A stretch of DNA of 19,593 nucleotides from JAEDES01 sp045649455 (GTDB taxonomy: Bacteria; Bacillota_I; Bacilli_A; RF39; UBA660): contig JAZRPV010000011.1 in the NCBI GenBank assembly GCA_045649455.1, positions 1-19,593 on the forward strand. Reading direction: 5' to 3'. Positions within the stretch are counted from its first letter, which is position 1, and each line of letters begins with the position of its first letter. Of this stretch, positions 1 to 7,714 are shown one piece after another. The notes under the pieces were generated by a model. The model did not search any database. It was not told the origin of the DNA and saw nothing but the letters and a program-made list of their open reading frames with translations. A program made the position numbers and the translations under genes.

Positions 1-261
1 TATTCTTACTAAGAATGCGATTAGTACAAATATTATTCCATTAAAGAATAATAGATTTGTATATAATAAGTCATAGATTATCCCTACTATAAATGATGTT
101 ATATAGTACTTATATTCATCTTTAGTATAGAATGGATAAACTATAAAGATTGATGTTAGTGTTAATAGTGGTGTGAAATAAGATAAGTCTATTACTGGTA
201 AGAAATTTGATAAGATACCATCTAATATTAAAGAAATTATAATTATTAAATACTTAATCAT
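1..261 (-). CDS. mreD: MreD, rod shape-determining membrane protein (N-terminal part, cut by window edge)
   Basis: Partial gene: the first 87 codons are read from an ATG at 261 to the window edge without a stop. The protein starts MIKYLIIIISLILDGILSNF and is a run of hydrophobic helices, with a charged loop (YTKDEYKYY) near residues 50-58 and a segment like IIYDLLYTNLLFFNG further on, as in MreD proteins. MreD is a small polytopic membrane protein that works with MreC and RodA/PBPs in cell elongation. The start overlaps the mreC stop by 8 bp (254-261), and a GGAGAAAAGA ribosome site lies inside the end of mreC, so translation is probably coupled. The identification rests on position after mreC and on hydrophobicity; the C-terminal half is not visible. 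Confidence 0.8.
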   Translation of the reverse strand, partial: MIKYLIIIISLILDGILSNFLPVIDLSYFTPLLTLTSIFIVYPFYTKDEYKYYITSFIVGIIYDLLYTNLLFFNGIIFVLIAFLVRI

Positions 262-1048
262 TCTTTTCTCCTAGAACTGTTACATAGTGAATGGCATCAA
301 AATCTTGATTTGTTTTTATATAGATTGTTTTACTTAAATCATATTTATCATTTTGTGATGATTCTACTGCACCAACAAATATTCCTCCTGGGAATACTCC
401 TCCTAGTCCACTTGTTGTGACAACATCACCTTTTTTTACATTTATACTTCTATCTATTCCACTTATTTTTATTAATTTTGTTTCATTATCATATCCATTT
501 AAAATACTATATGTTTCTTTATTTTTTGTTTTGATTGAAACACTTACTTTATAGTTAACATCATCTGATGTAATTAATTTTATTTCACTAGATAAATTTG
601 ATACTTTTGATATTTTACCAATTAATCCTTCACTTGTGATAACGGCCATATCTTCTTTTATACCATGTTTTTTCCCTTTATCAATTGTTAGAGTGTTAAA
701 CCAATAACTTTTGTTTCTAGATAGGATTGTAGCGTTTATAGGAGTATATTCTGTTAAAGTAGAATTTAATTTTAATTGAGATTTCAACTCCTCTATTTCT
801 TTTTGTAATGATTCATTTACATTCTTTTGAATTACATAACTTTCATCCTGAGTAAAGTCACTTTTATTTAATGCAGTAAATGGATACATAAATATTTTAT
901 TTATAATCATTGTTGTATCTTTAAATATATTTTCTAGTGTTGTTGGTTTTCTATTTAATTGTAATGATACTGGAATAAGAATAATTATTAATAATAAGAT
1001 ACTTGATATTATAATAATTTTCTTCTTTTTATTTTTCTTTTTATACAT
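254..1048 (-). CDS. mreC: MreC, cell shape-determining protein
   Basis: 264 aa, a normal MreC length. It has a Lys-rich cytoplasmic N-terminus, one membrane helix at about residues 11-28 (IIIISSILLLIIILIPVSL), a coiled coil at about 72-95 (NVNESLQKEIEELKSQLKL), and then the two beta-barrel MreC core with family landmarks: ATILSRNKSYWFNTLTIDKG, GIKEDMAVITSEGLIGKIS, and GDVVTTSGLGGVFPGGIFVG. MreC sits in the membrane and scaffolds the elongation peptidoglycan machinery. The ATG is preceded by AAGGTGATAAC. A promoter with -35 inside the end of radC lies upstream, and mreD follows with an overlap. Unlike the Bacillus radC-mreB-mreC-mreD order, mreB is absent directly upstream. Confidence 0.95.
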   Translation of the reverse strand: MYKKKNKKKKIIIISSILLLIIILIPVSLQLNRKPTTLENIFKDTTMIINKIFMYPFTALNKSDFTQDESYVIQKNVNESLQKEIEELKSQLKLNSTLTEYTPINATILSRNKSYWFNTLTIDKGKKHGIKEDMAVITSEGLIGKISKVSNLSSEIKLITSDDVNYKVSVSIKTKNKETYSILNGYDNETKLIKISGIDRSINVKKGDVVTTSGLGGVFPGGIFVGAVESSQNDKYDLSKTIYIKTNQDFDAIHYVTVLGEKND

Positions 1049-1065
1049 GTTATCACCTTAAATTT

Positions 1066-1094
1066 ATTATATTATAAATAACTTAGAGATTCAA
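1066..1094 (-). promoter_or_regulatory. Putative sigma-A promoter of mreCD
   Basis: On the minus strand, TTGAAT (1089-1094) and TATAAT (1066-1071) are separated by exactly 17 bases. The -35 box lies in the last codons of radC. Predicted transcription start is near 1059, right at the AAGGTGAT ribosome site, so the leader would be about a dozen bases. Read-through from radC is also possible. Confidence 0.55.
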
Positions 1095-1763
1095 AGAGTT
1101 ATGTTCATAAAAACTATAATAATTATCATCACCTACTATGATGTGATCTAGTATAGGGATATTTTGAATCTTACCTATTTCAATTAATGTTTTTGTAAAA
1201 GATATATCAGCTTTTGATGGTGTTGTATCATTAGATGGATGGTTGTGTAGACATATTATAGATGATGCACTTAGAAGGTAGGCTTCTTTAAACACTTCTC
1301 TTGGGTGCGTTATACTTTGATTTATAGTACCAATAAATAATAATTTAGTACTTAGTAGTTGCTGCTTCGAATTAAAATATAATGCATAGAAATATTCTTG
1401 TTTTTTATTATGAAATAAATACTTAGTATATTCATATATTTCTTCTGGAGAAGTTAGTTCTTTTTTCTTAGTTTTTTCCTTTAAAAAGATTCTTTTACCT
1501 AGTTCAATTGATGAGATTAATTCTATAGCTTTTACTTCACCTATTCCTTTTATTTTTATTAGGTTGTTTATAGTTATATTTTTTAAGTCTGATAAAGAAT
1601 AATCATTTAAAATATCTAAGGCTAAATCAGATACATTTTTTTCTTTAGTACCTGTTTTTAAAATGATAGAGATTAGTTCTTTATCAGATAGATTTTCTAC
1701 ACCTACTTCTTTTAATCTTTCCCTTGGTCTTTCTCCTTTAGGTATTTCTTTAATTTTATACAT
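1083..1763 (-). CDS. radC: RadC family JAB/MPN-domain protein
   Basis: 226 aa from the chosen ATG at 1763 (MYKIKEIPKGERPRERL). A longer reading of nine extra codons is possible, but GAGGTG sits just before this ATG and the family normally starts here. The N-terminal half contains the helix-hairpin-helix-like UPF0758 region (LSDKELISIILKTGTKEKNV, then IKGIGEVKAIEL). The C-terminal half is the JAMM metalloprotease-like RadC domain with the metal-binding motif HNHPSND followed by a downstream Asp (SKADI), at about residues 182-200. The family was once linked to DNA repair; its true activity is unsettled, though MPN metal ligands are intact here. It lies between the SPOR protein and mreC, as in the Bacillus maf-radC-mreBCD region. 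Confidence 0.95.
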   Translation of the reverse strand: MYKIKEIPKGERPRERLKEVGVENLSDKELISIILKTGTKEKNVSDLALDILNDYSLSDLKNITINNLIKIKGIGEVKAIELISSIELGKRIFLKEKTKKKELTSPEEIYEYTKYLFHNKKQEYFYALYFNSKQQLLSTKLLFIGTINQSITHPREVFKEAYLLSASSIICLHNHPSNDTTPSKADISFTKTLIEIGKIQNIPILDHIIVGDDNYYSFYEHNSLNL

Positions 1764-1800
1764 ATGACACCTCATATATATTATTAACATTATTTTCTTA

Positions 1801-2247
1801 TTAAATATTCTTTTTTATAATTTCTTCATAGTTTGCAAGAACTACTTTTTCTATAGTTAATATTTCTTTTGTAGAAGTTGAGGCATTGATTAATAAATCA
1901 AACTGAGTAACATTATTATTAAATTCTTCATTAGATAAAGATAATTCTTTTATGTATATTTGATATCCAAGTGATTCATATATTTCTTTTAACTTTTTGG
2001 CAATATTTTCATCTTTTGTAATACCTAGGTAAACATAATATTTGTTATCTATTTCATCTACAACTTTTAGATCCATATTTTTTATATTTTCTTCCATAAT
2101 ACTTTTTGATGAGTAGACACCTTCTTGAATAAAATAATATATATCTTTATTTGAAAACGTTTGTGTTGTTTTTGATAGATAGATATTTCTTCCAACTATG
2201 ATACCTGTTATTAAAATTATAATAGAGTAAAATATTTTCTTTTTCAT
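1801..2247 (-). CDS. SPOR-domain membrane protein (SpoIIB-like position)
   Basis: 148 aa. A short Lys-rich start and one membrane helix (about residues 5-22, FYSIIILITGIIVGRNIYL) are followed by an extracytoplasmic SPOR-like fold at about 37-103: YYFIQEGVYSSK, a central KYYVYLGITKDENIAKKL, and YQIYIKEL. This alternating strand-helix pattern is characteristic of SPOR domains, which bind denuded peptidoglycan at division sites. The C-terminal 45 residues are unassigned. The gene lies between valS and radC, where Bacillus keeps spoIIB, also a SPOR protein; orthology is inference because no sporulation genes are visible here. Start ATG has ATGGTGATTAT before it. radC follows after 37 bases, probably in one operon. 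A weak promoter (TCGACA, 19 bp, GATACT) may precede it. Confidence 0.72.
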   Translation of the reverse strand: MKKKIFYSIIILITGIIVGRNIYLSKTTQTFSNKDIYYFIQEGVYSSKSIMEENIKNMDLKVVDEIDNKYYVYLGITKDENIAKKLKEIYESLGYQIYIKELSLSNEEFNNNVTQFDLLINASTSTKEILTIEKVVLANYEEIIKKNI

Positions 2248-2295
2248 ATAATCACCATAGTTAGAGTATCAAATTAGTTTTAGTTTTTTTGTCGA

Positions 2296-2326
2296 AAAAA
2301 AGAAGAATTATTTATTCTTCTTTTTT
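2296..2326 (-). terminator. Intrinsic terminator of the zinc-ribbon membrane protein gene
   Basis: A 13-bp stem pairs 2296-2308 with 2314-2326, with a 5-base loop. In the minus direction the 3' arm ends in a run of seven T. The upstream arm is made from the last Lys/Asn codons and the stop codon borders the loop. Confidence 0.8.
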
Positions 2327-4695
2327 GGTATTAATAAATTTTTTCCGCAGTTTAGACAGAAGTTTCCTCCTGGATTTTTAGTTCCACAGAAAGGACAGAA
2401 TTCTGCTTTTGTTACTTCTAAAGGTAAATCTTCTAATATTTCTGTTTTTTCAGAATATTCAGGTTGTGGATCAACTACTATTAGTTTTGGTTTTTCTTTT
2501 TTAGGTTTTGTTGGTTGTTGAATATCTTTGTTATCAAGTTTTTTCTTTTCTTTATAAGTTACAAATCCAATAATTGAAATACCAATTAGTAATAAATATA
2601 ACCATGGTGGAAGAGATGTCCAGAAGTCTGATAATTGTACAAGAATATTTATTACAGTTATTACTACTCCTGTATAGAATAATTTTTTATATTTTTGTTT
2701 ATTATGTGTATATATTAAGATACCTGCTCCTAAAATACATAAATATAGTCCTACTAATAATTCTCCCGCTCCTATTATTGATAAGAATAGAATTGATGTT
2801 CCGATTGTTGCAACGGTATCTTTAGTTTCATCTGTTTTTGCAATTAATGTTACTATTAAAAATAAAATGTAGAATGCAAAAATATTATCAACAATCATTT
2901 GTAATTCATAAGATAAATCAGCACAGTTTACTATTCCATATAATGGAATGACTAATGATATTAAGTTAGCTGTACGTAACTTTTTATCTTTAATAGCATA
3001 TGTTAATGCTCCATATATACCTAATAAAAGTAGATTTCCAAACATAGTTGGTATTCCTGCTTCTATTAAAGAACTTGTTAAATTAAATAAACATATTTGA
3101 ATAAATACATAATAGTAAATATAATTTTTTTGTTTTTTATCAAAGAATATATATACAGATAATAATGCTAAAGCAATCGCTACAAATAAATTTAATTCAT
3201 CTAGATTAAATAACAACGTTGTTATCGCACCTATTAATAAATAGATAAAATATACATTTGATATTTTCTTATCTTTTACTAAATAATCTATAGTTGCATA
3301 AATAGTTGTCACAATGATAAATAAATAGATTGGATTTAAATCAGGTACAATTTTTCTACTTACAAAAGTAAATACTGATAATCCAAATATAAAGATTGTT
3401 ATAGGTTGATATTTTAAATCATATGTTGATGAATCTTTATTAGTAATATAACAATTAATATAATTAATGATTCCATGTAATAAAGCAAATATAATAAATT
3501 TATAAGTATAATATTCCATTGAAAGTACTAATATAGTTGATGCAATATTATAGTAAAGTTGATTTGCTTTTAGAGTATGTTCTTCTCTATTAATCTTATT
3601 ATAATTTAATAAGAAATATAATAGTGAATTAAAGATAAATATTATAATATTTGAATTATCTAATTCTAAATTTAGAATACTTGTTGTTATTAAAATATAA
3701 CTTATTAATACTGAGGCAATATTTTCTAATTTATTTTTAGTTTTAGTTCCTAAATATAATAAGTTAAATATTGTTACATGTGATGTTATTAATACTAAGA
3801 TGTTTTTAGATTCACAAGCAGTTGTTATAATTACTGGAAAATATAAATAACTAAGTGTTTGATTTAAATCTAGTAACATTTTATCTTTCTTATAAAAATA
3901 ATTTATTAAGAATGAAATTATTGTAACAATTAGTGTAATCATTATTAAATCTAATTTTATAAATGCTAGTATATGATATAAAGATAAATAATACGTAATA
4001 TATTCAAAGTATTTATATTCTTTATCTTTAAATTTATTATATACAAGATGTAAGCATACCGCTAATAATACAAATGTAATAAAATATACTAAGTTTTTAC
4101 CTTCTCCTGTATAAGTTAACCATGAAGAGATTGAACCAAATACCCCGATTCCTATCCAAGTTAATAAGAAGAATGTTAGTCCTAAAACATAGTATGCTTT
4201 AGTTGTTTTTTCTATTTTTAATGTATTTTCTGAGAATCTAGATAATCCTAAGAAACCTACTCCCATTAAAATTAAAATAATTAATTTTAAAATATCTGGG
4301 AATGATTCCCATGTGGAAGTTGCGAATAATATACCAGATATAATTACCATACCTAGACCTATTTTTAATAATAGATCTATTCTTTTAGCTTCACTAGTAA
4401 CAGCATCTTCTGGTGGAGAATTCATTGAATTTTGTTTATAGGATGATATTTCATCTACAGCCATAAATAAGAAGACTGCAGGGATTATTCCTAGAAAGAT
4501 TGCAAAAAATGCTAAAGCAGTAATAACTCCTTTTTTAGAGACTAAGTCTTCGATACTTAAGAAGCTGTATGATAAAAGTAAGATTCCTACTGTTAGAAGT
4601 ACTCCTCCTAATATTGTTTCATATGGGATAATTGCAAAGGCACCTATTAAATAAATTAAACTTGATGTCTTTACTAATTGATTAGCTTTTGTCAT
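2308..4695 (-). CDS. Large polytopic membrane protein with C-terminal zinc ribbon, unknown function
   Basis: 795 aa from ATG 4695, chosen because GAGGTG lies 6 bases upstream; an upstream in-frame GTG is part of that ribosome site. About two dozen hydrophobic segments fill residues 10-720, many short and tightly packed. A charged cytoplasmic tail (about 725-765, rich in Lys, Glu and Pro) follows, then a small zinc ribbon near residues 767-788 with the pattern CPFC-x9-CLNC, and a KKKNK end. I do not recognise the family; it somewhat resembles multi-pass zinc-ribbon proteins of Bacillota whose roles are unknown. It has its own promoter and terminator, so it is an independent unit between valS and the SPOR/radC/mre group. 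Transport, envelope sensing or scaffolding are all possible; nothing in the sequence decides between them. Confidence 0.85.
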   Translation of the reverse strand: MTKANQLVKTSSLIYLIGAFAIIPYETILGGVLLTVGILLLSYSFLSIEDLVSKKGVITALAFFAIFLGIIPAVFLFMAVDEISSYKQNSMNSPPEDAVTSEAKRIDLLLKIGLGMVIISGILFATSTWESFPDILKLIILILMGVGFLGLSRFSENTLKIEKTTKAYYVLGLTFFLLTWIGIGVFGSISSWLTYTGEGKNLVYFITFVLLAVCLHLVYNKFKDKEYKYFEYITYYLSLYHILAFIKLDLIMITLIVTIISFLINYFYKKDKMLLDLNQTLSYLYFPVIITTACESKNILVLITSHVTIFNLLYLGTKTKNKLENIASVLISYILITTSILNLELDNSNIIIFIFNSLLYFLLNYNKINREEHTLKANQLYYNIASTILVLSMEYYTYKFIIFALLHGIINYINCYITNKDSSTYDLKYQPITIFIFGLSVFTFVSRKIVPDLNPIYLFIIVTTIYATIDYLVKDKKISNVYFIYLLIGAITTLLFNLDELNLFVAIALALLSVYIFFDKKQKNYIYYYVFIQICLFNLTSSLIEAGIPTMFGNLLLLGIYGALTYAIKDKKLRTANLISLVIPLYGIVNCADLSYELQMIVDNIFAFYILFLIVTLIAKTDETKDTVATIGTSILFLSIIGAGELLVGLYLCILGAGILIYTHNKQKYKKLFYTGVVITVINILVQLSDFWTSLPPWLYLLLIGISIIGFVTYKEKKKLDNKDIQQPTKPKKEKPKLIVVDPQPEYSEKTEILEDLPLEVTKAEFCPFCGTKNPGGNFCLNCGKNLLIPKKKNK

Positions 4696-4720
4696 TTTAC
4701 ACACCTCTTTATTTTACTTA

Positions 4721-4749
4721 ATTATAAAATATTTGGAGGATTTTGTCTA
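4721..4749 (-). promoter_or_regulatory. Promoter of the zinc-ribbon membrane protein gene
   Basis: TAGACA (4744-4749) and TATAAT (4721-4726) on the minus strand have a 17-base spacer, a near-consensus sigma-A promoter. It lies just after the valS terminator. Confidence 0.65.
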
Positions 4750-4760
4750 TTAAATAAAAA

Positions 4761-4785
4761 GAAAAAGACAAGAGATTCTTGTCTT
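4761..4785 (-). terminator. Intrinsic terminator of valS
   Basis: The 9-bp stem AAGACAAGA (4765-4773) pairs with TCTTGTCTT (4777-4785) around a 3-base loop. In the minus direction a T-rich tract follows. The valS stop codon (4784-4786) is inside the stem. Confidence 0.75.
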
Positions 4786-7324
4786 ACATTTGTGCTTTTA
4801 AGTTAGCAAGTTTTTCTTGTTCTTCTTCTAATTTTTTACGATCCATTTCTACGATATTAGCAGGTGCTTTATTTACATAGTTTTCATTAGATAAAAGAGT
4901 TTGACGACGAGCGATTGATGCTTCTAATTTCTTAATTTCTTCTTCTAATGCTTTTGTATCTACTGGTTCTGTTTCAGTATAGTATGTAATATCAATATAT
5001 TTAGATTTGTAATTTGATGCAGTTAAATTAGCATCTGGTGTATCAATAATTAATTCTTCATTAATTTTTAATTGTTGGAAATATATTGATTTAAAGTTTT
5101 CATCTGAAATATTTAAAGTTAATTTAGCTTCTTTAGTAATTTTATTATTTGCTTTTAAATTACGGATTGCTACGATATCTTTTAATACTTCTTCTACTGC
5201 TAACATTTCATCTTTAAAGATTAGTTTCTTATCATATTTTGGATAAGTTTCTAACATAATAGATTCTTGTTCTTTAATTGGTAACATTGAATAAATTTCT
5301 TCTGTTACGAATGGCATGAATGGATTTAACATTTTTAAGATTCCTAATAATACTGTATATAGAATTGATTTAGTAGTGTTACTATCTAATGAAGTTTTTG
5401 CAAGTTCAATATAACTACTACAGAAATCTTCCCATACAAAGTTATATAGTTCTGCTGATGCTAAGTTAAATTCATATTTATCCATATGTTTAGTTACACT
5501 TTTTACGATATTTTCATATTTAGTTAAAATCCATTTATCTTGATATTTTAAATCTTTATATTCAATTTTTTCTAAATCTTCAATATTCATTAATACGAAA
5601 CGAGCGGCATTCCAGATTTTATTAATGTAGTTCCATGTTGAAGAAATTTTAACTTCATCGAAACGTACATCTGTACCTAGAGCTACGTCTGTTGTTAAGT
5701 AATATCTTAATGAATCTGATCCATATTTTTCAATCATATCCATTGGATCGATTCCGTTACCTAAACTTTTTGAGAATTTTCTTCCTTCTTTATCACGAAT
5801 TAATCCGTGGATGATACAGTCTTTGAATGGACGTACTCCATTTAATTCAAGTGATTGGAATGTCATTCTGTTAACCCAGAATGGAATGATGTCATATCCT
5901 GTGATAAGAGCATCTGTTGGGAAGTATCTCTTGATATCTTCTGTTTGTTCTGGCCAACCTAAAGTTGAGAATGGCCATAATGCAGATGAGAACCATGTAT
6001 CAAGAACGTCATTGTCTTGAGTCCATCCTTCTCCTTCTGGAGCTTCCATACCAACATATACTTCTTCTCCTCTATACCAAGCAGGAATTCTATGTCCCCA
6101 CCATAATTGACGAGAGATACACCAGTCGTATGTAATTTCCATCCAGTGGTTCATTGTCTTTTCATATCTTGGAGGTACAAAGTTAACTTTTGTATCTTTA
6201 TTCTTTTGATTATCTAATACGTGATCAGCAAGTGGTCTCATTTTAACAAACCATTGTTTTGATAAGTATGGTTCAACCATAACTCCAGTTCTTTCTGAGT
6301 GACCAACGTTGTGAGTCATTTTTTCAATACTTAATAATAGACCTTCTTCTTTTAAATCTACTAATAATTGTTCACGGCATTCTTCTCTTGTTAATCCACA
6401 GTATTTACCAGCATTTTCGTTCATAGTAGCATCTTCATTCATTACTACTACTCTTTCAAGATTGTGTCTATTTCCAACTTCAAAGTCGTTAGGGTCATGA
6501 GCTGGAGTAATTTTAACAACTCCTGTTCCAAATTCTGGATCAGCATGTTCATCACCAACGATAGGAATTTCTTTATTAACAATTGGAAGAATTGCTTTCT
6601 TACCAATTAAGTGTTTATATCTTTCATCTTCTGGGTTAACTGCTACTGCTGTATCTCCAAATAATGTTTCTGGACGTGTAGTTGCTACATCTAAGAAATC
6701 TTCTGTTCCAGCAATTTTATATTTTAAATGATAGAATGCTCCTTCTACATCTTTGTAAATAACTTCTTCATTTGATAAAGCTGTTTTTGCAGCTGGGTCC
6801 CAGTTAATAATTCTTTCTCCACGATAGATTAAACCTTTATTGTAATAATCTACAAATACTTTAGTAACGGCTTTATTTAATCCTTCATCTAAAGTAAATC
6901 TTTCTTTTGTGTAATCTACTGCTAGACCAAGTTTAGCCCATTGTTGACGGATGTTATCACTATATTCATGTGTCCAATCCCAACAAGCTTCTAAGAATTT
7001 TTCTCTACCATATTCATACTTGTCAATTCCTTGGTCTTTTAATTTTTTAACTACTTTTGCTTCTGTTGCGATAGCAGCATGGTCCATACCTGGCAACCAT
7101 AAAACATCATATCCTTGTAATTTCTTATAACGGATAATAATATCTTGGATTGCAGTATCGTATGCATGCCCTAAATGTAATTTACCTGTAACATTTGGTG
7201 GCGGAATAACGATACAGTATGGAGTTTTATCACTCTTACTATCTGCTTTGAAGTACCCTTTTGATTTCCATGTTTCATATTTTTCTTTTTCTATTTCTAA
7301 ATGATTATATTTTGTATCTAACAT
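4784..7324 (-). CDS. valS: Valine--tRNA ligase
   Basis: 846 aa class I synthetase that charges tRNA-Val, cytoplasmic. The HIGH motif is HLGH at residues 50-53 inside PPPNVTGKLHLGH. The CP1 editing domain carries ATTRPET (about 214-220) and GTGVVKITPAHDPNDFEVG (about 266-284), which hydrolyse Thr-tRNA-Val. The KMSKS motif is KFSKS at 516-520. The anticodon-binding helical domain follows, and the C-terminal 60 residues form the ValRS coiled coil (KALEEEIKKLEASIARRQ). Length is normal for bacterial ValRS. The start has GAGAGGAAAGAGAAA upstream. Expression is controlled by a valine T-box leader; a 21-codon ORF with a stronger ribosome site lies between the leader terminator and this start, with its stop 30 bases before valS. 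Confidence 0.98.
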   Translation of the reverse strand: MLDTKYNHLEIEKEKYETWKSKGYFKADSKSDKTPYCIVIPPPNVTGKLHLGHAYDTAIQDIIIRYKKLQGYDVLWLPGMDHAAIATEAKVVKKLKDQGIDKYEYGREKFLEACWDWTHEYSDNIRQQWAKLGLAVDYTKERFTLDEGLNKAVTKVFVDYYNKGLIYRGERIINWDPAAKTALSNEEVIYKDVEGAFYHLKYKIAGTEDFLDVATTRPETLFGDTAVAVNPEDERYKHLIGKKAILPIVNKEIPIVGDEHADPEFGTGVVKITPAHDPNDFEVGNRHNLERVVVMNEDATMNENAGKYCGLTREECREQLLVDLKEEGLLLSIEKMTHNVGHSERTGVMVEPYLSKQWFVKMRPLADHVLDNQKNKDTKVNFVPPRYEKTMNHWMEITYDWCISRQLWWGHRIPAWYRGEEVYVGMEAPEGEGWTQDNDVLDTWFSSALWPFSTLGWPEQTEDIKRYFPTDALITGYDIIPFWVNRMTFQSLELNGVRPFKDCIIHGLIRDKEGRKFSKSLGNGIDPMDMIEKYGSDSLRYYLTTDVALGTDVRFDEVKISSTWNYINKIWNAARFVLMNIEDLEKIEYKDLKYQDKWILTKYENIVKSVTKHMDKYEFNLASAELYNFVWEDFCSSYIELAKTSLDSNTTKSILYTVLLGILKMLNPFMPFVTEEIYSMLPIKEQESIMLETYPKYDKKLIFKDEMLAVEEVLKDIVAIRNLKANNKITKEAKLTLNISDENFKSIYFQQLKINEELIIDTPDANLTASNYKSKYIDITYYTETEPVDTKALEEEIKKLEASIARRQTLLSNENYVNKAPANIVEMDRKKLEEEQEKLANLKAQM

Positions 7325-7354
7325 TTTCTCTTTCCTCTCTTTCTTTATTTATTA

Positions 7355-7420
7355 TTATACTCGGTATGTGCAGACGAGTACGCGAGGTAGAAAATGAAAG
7401 ATATTGATGATACTTTTCAT
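7355..7420 (-). CDS. Putative 21-aa leader peptide between the T-box and valS
   Basis: ATG at 7420 and TAA at 7355-7357 enclose 21 codons. The ATG is preceded by AAGGAGGGATAAA, the best Shine-Dalgarno in the window. The peptide begins MKSIINIFHF and ends PRVLVCTYRV: a hydrophobic start, then three Val and two Arg among the last nine residues. The last 11 codons use CGC, CTC, GTC, TGC and CGA, rare in the neighbouring genes, which makes a GC-richer patch in very AT-rich DNA. The same patch holds an inverted repeat, TACTCG/CGAGTA (7376-7381 with 7359-7364). It lies after the T-box terminator, so it would be made only on read-through. I do not know a named family; translation and role are inference. 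Confidence 0.55.
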   Translation of the reverse strand: MKSIINIFHFLPRVLVCTYRV

Positions 7421-7441
7421 TTTATCCCTCCTTCTCTAAAT

Positions 7442-7479
7442 AAAAAACGAGCATTCATCCCAAAGGACGAAATGCTCGT
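7442..7479 (-). terminator. Regulated terminator of the valS T-box leader
   Basis: The stem ACGAGCATT (minus, 7479-7471) pairs with AATGCTCGT (7455-7447), continues with a bulge through the loop-side CGTCC/GGGATG bases, and is followed by six T. Its 5' arm overlaps the conserved T-box bases, the expected mutually exclusive terminator/antiterminator arrangement. Confidence 0.9.
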
Positions 7480-7662
7480 GGTACCACCTTATTTTATATC
7501 TTTCGATATCTTAATATTCTTAACGTGAACTTCCGTAAATATTTACTACTATTTCAATACTTATGCTCCTCTGCTACCTTCAATACTTATCTTTGTTCAT
7601 TTCCACCTAACATGAACTCTCTATAAAAGAATCATATTTACTCCTCAGATTCCTCGCATCTG
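7443..7662 (-). promoter_or_regulatory. Valine T-box riboswitch (valS leader)
   Basis: The minus-strand leader has the landmarks of a T-box. These are an AGTA S-turn element (GAGGAGTAAAT, near 7642), a distal Stem I segment AGAGAG followed by GGTGGAAATGAAC, and the specifier region GAAGGTAGCAG. In that region GTA at 7577-7575 follows GAA plus one base, the spacing seen in other T-boxes; GTA is a valine codon, matching the downstream gene. The T-box core AAGGTGGTACCACG lies at about 7476-7490, next to the terminator. Uncharged tRNA-Val should stabilise the antiterminator and allow valS transcription. The 5' end is estimated from the promoter. Confidence 0.93.
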
Positions 7663-7668
7663 GTTAAG

Positions 7669-7697
7669 ATTATATAATATTTTTCTTTATTTTTCAA
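7669..7697 (-). promoter_or_regulatory. Promoter of the T-box/valS transcript
   Basis: TTGAAA (7692-7697) and TATAAT (7669-7674) on the minus strand with a 17-base spacer; predicted start near 7662, just before Stem I of the T-box. Confidence 0.8.
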
Positions 7698-7714
7698 TAG
7701 TTTTGAGGCCTTTT

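Noticed and set aside
2574..2825. Open frame on the plus strand inside the zinc-ribbon membrane protein gene
   Set aside because: It is antisense to a convincing long gene, has Leu/Ile-rich random-looking content from AT-rich complement, and lacks a ribosome site.
5811..6020. Open frame on the plus strand inside valS
   Set aside because: Antisense shadow of a conserved synthetase region; no ribosome site or promoter.
7681..7714. Possible terminator after the ABC exporter
   Set aside because: Only TGAG/CTCA can pair around AAAAAAGGC and no T run follows; too weak to annotate, and the region is used by the valS promoter.
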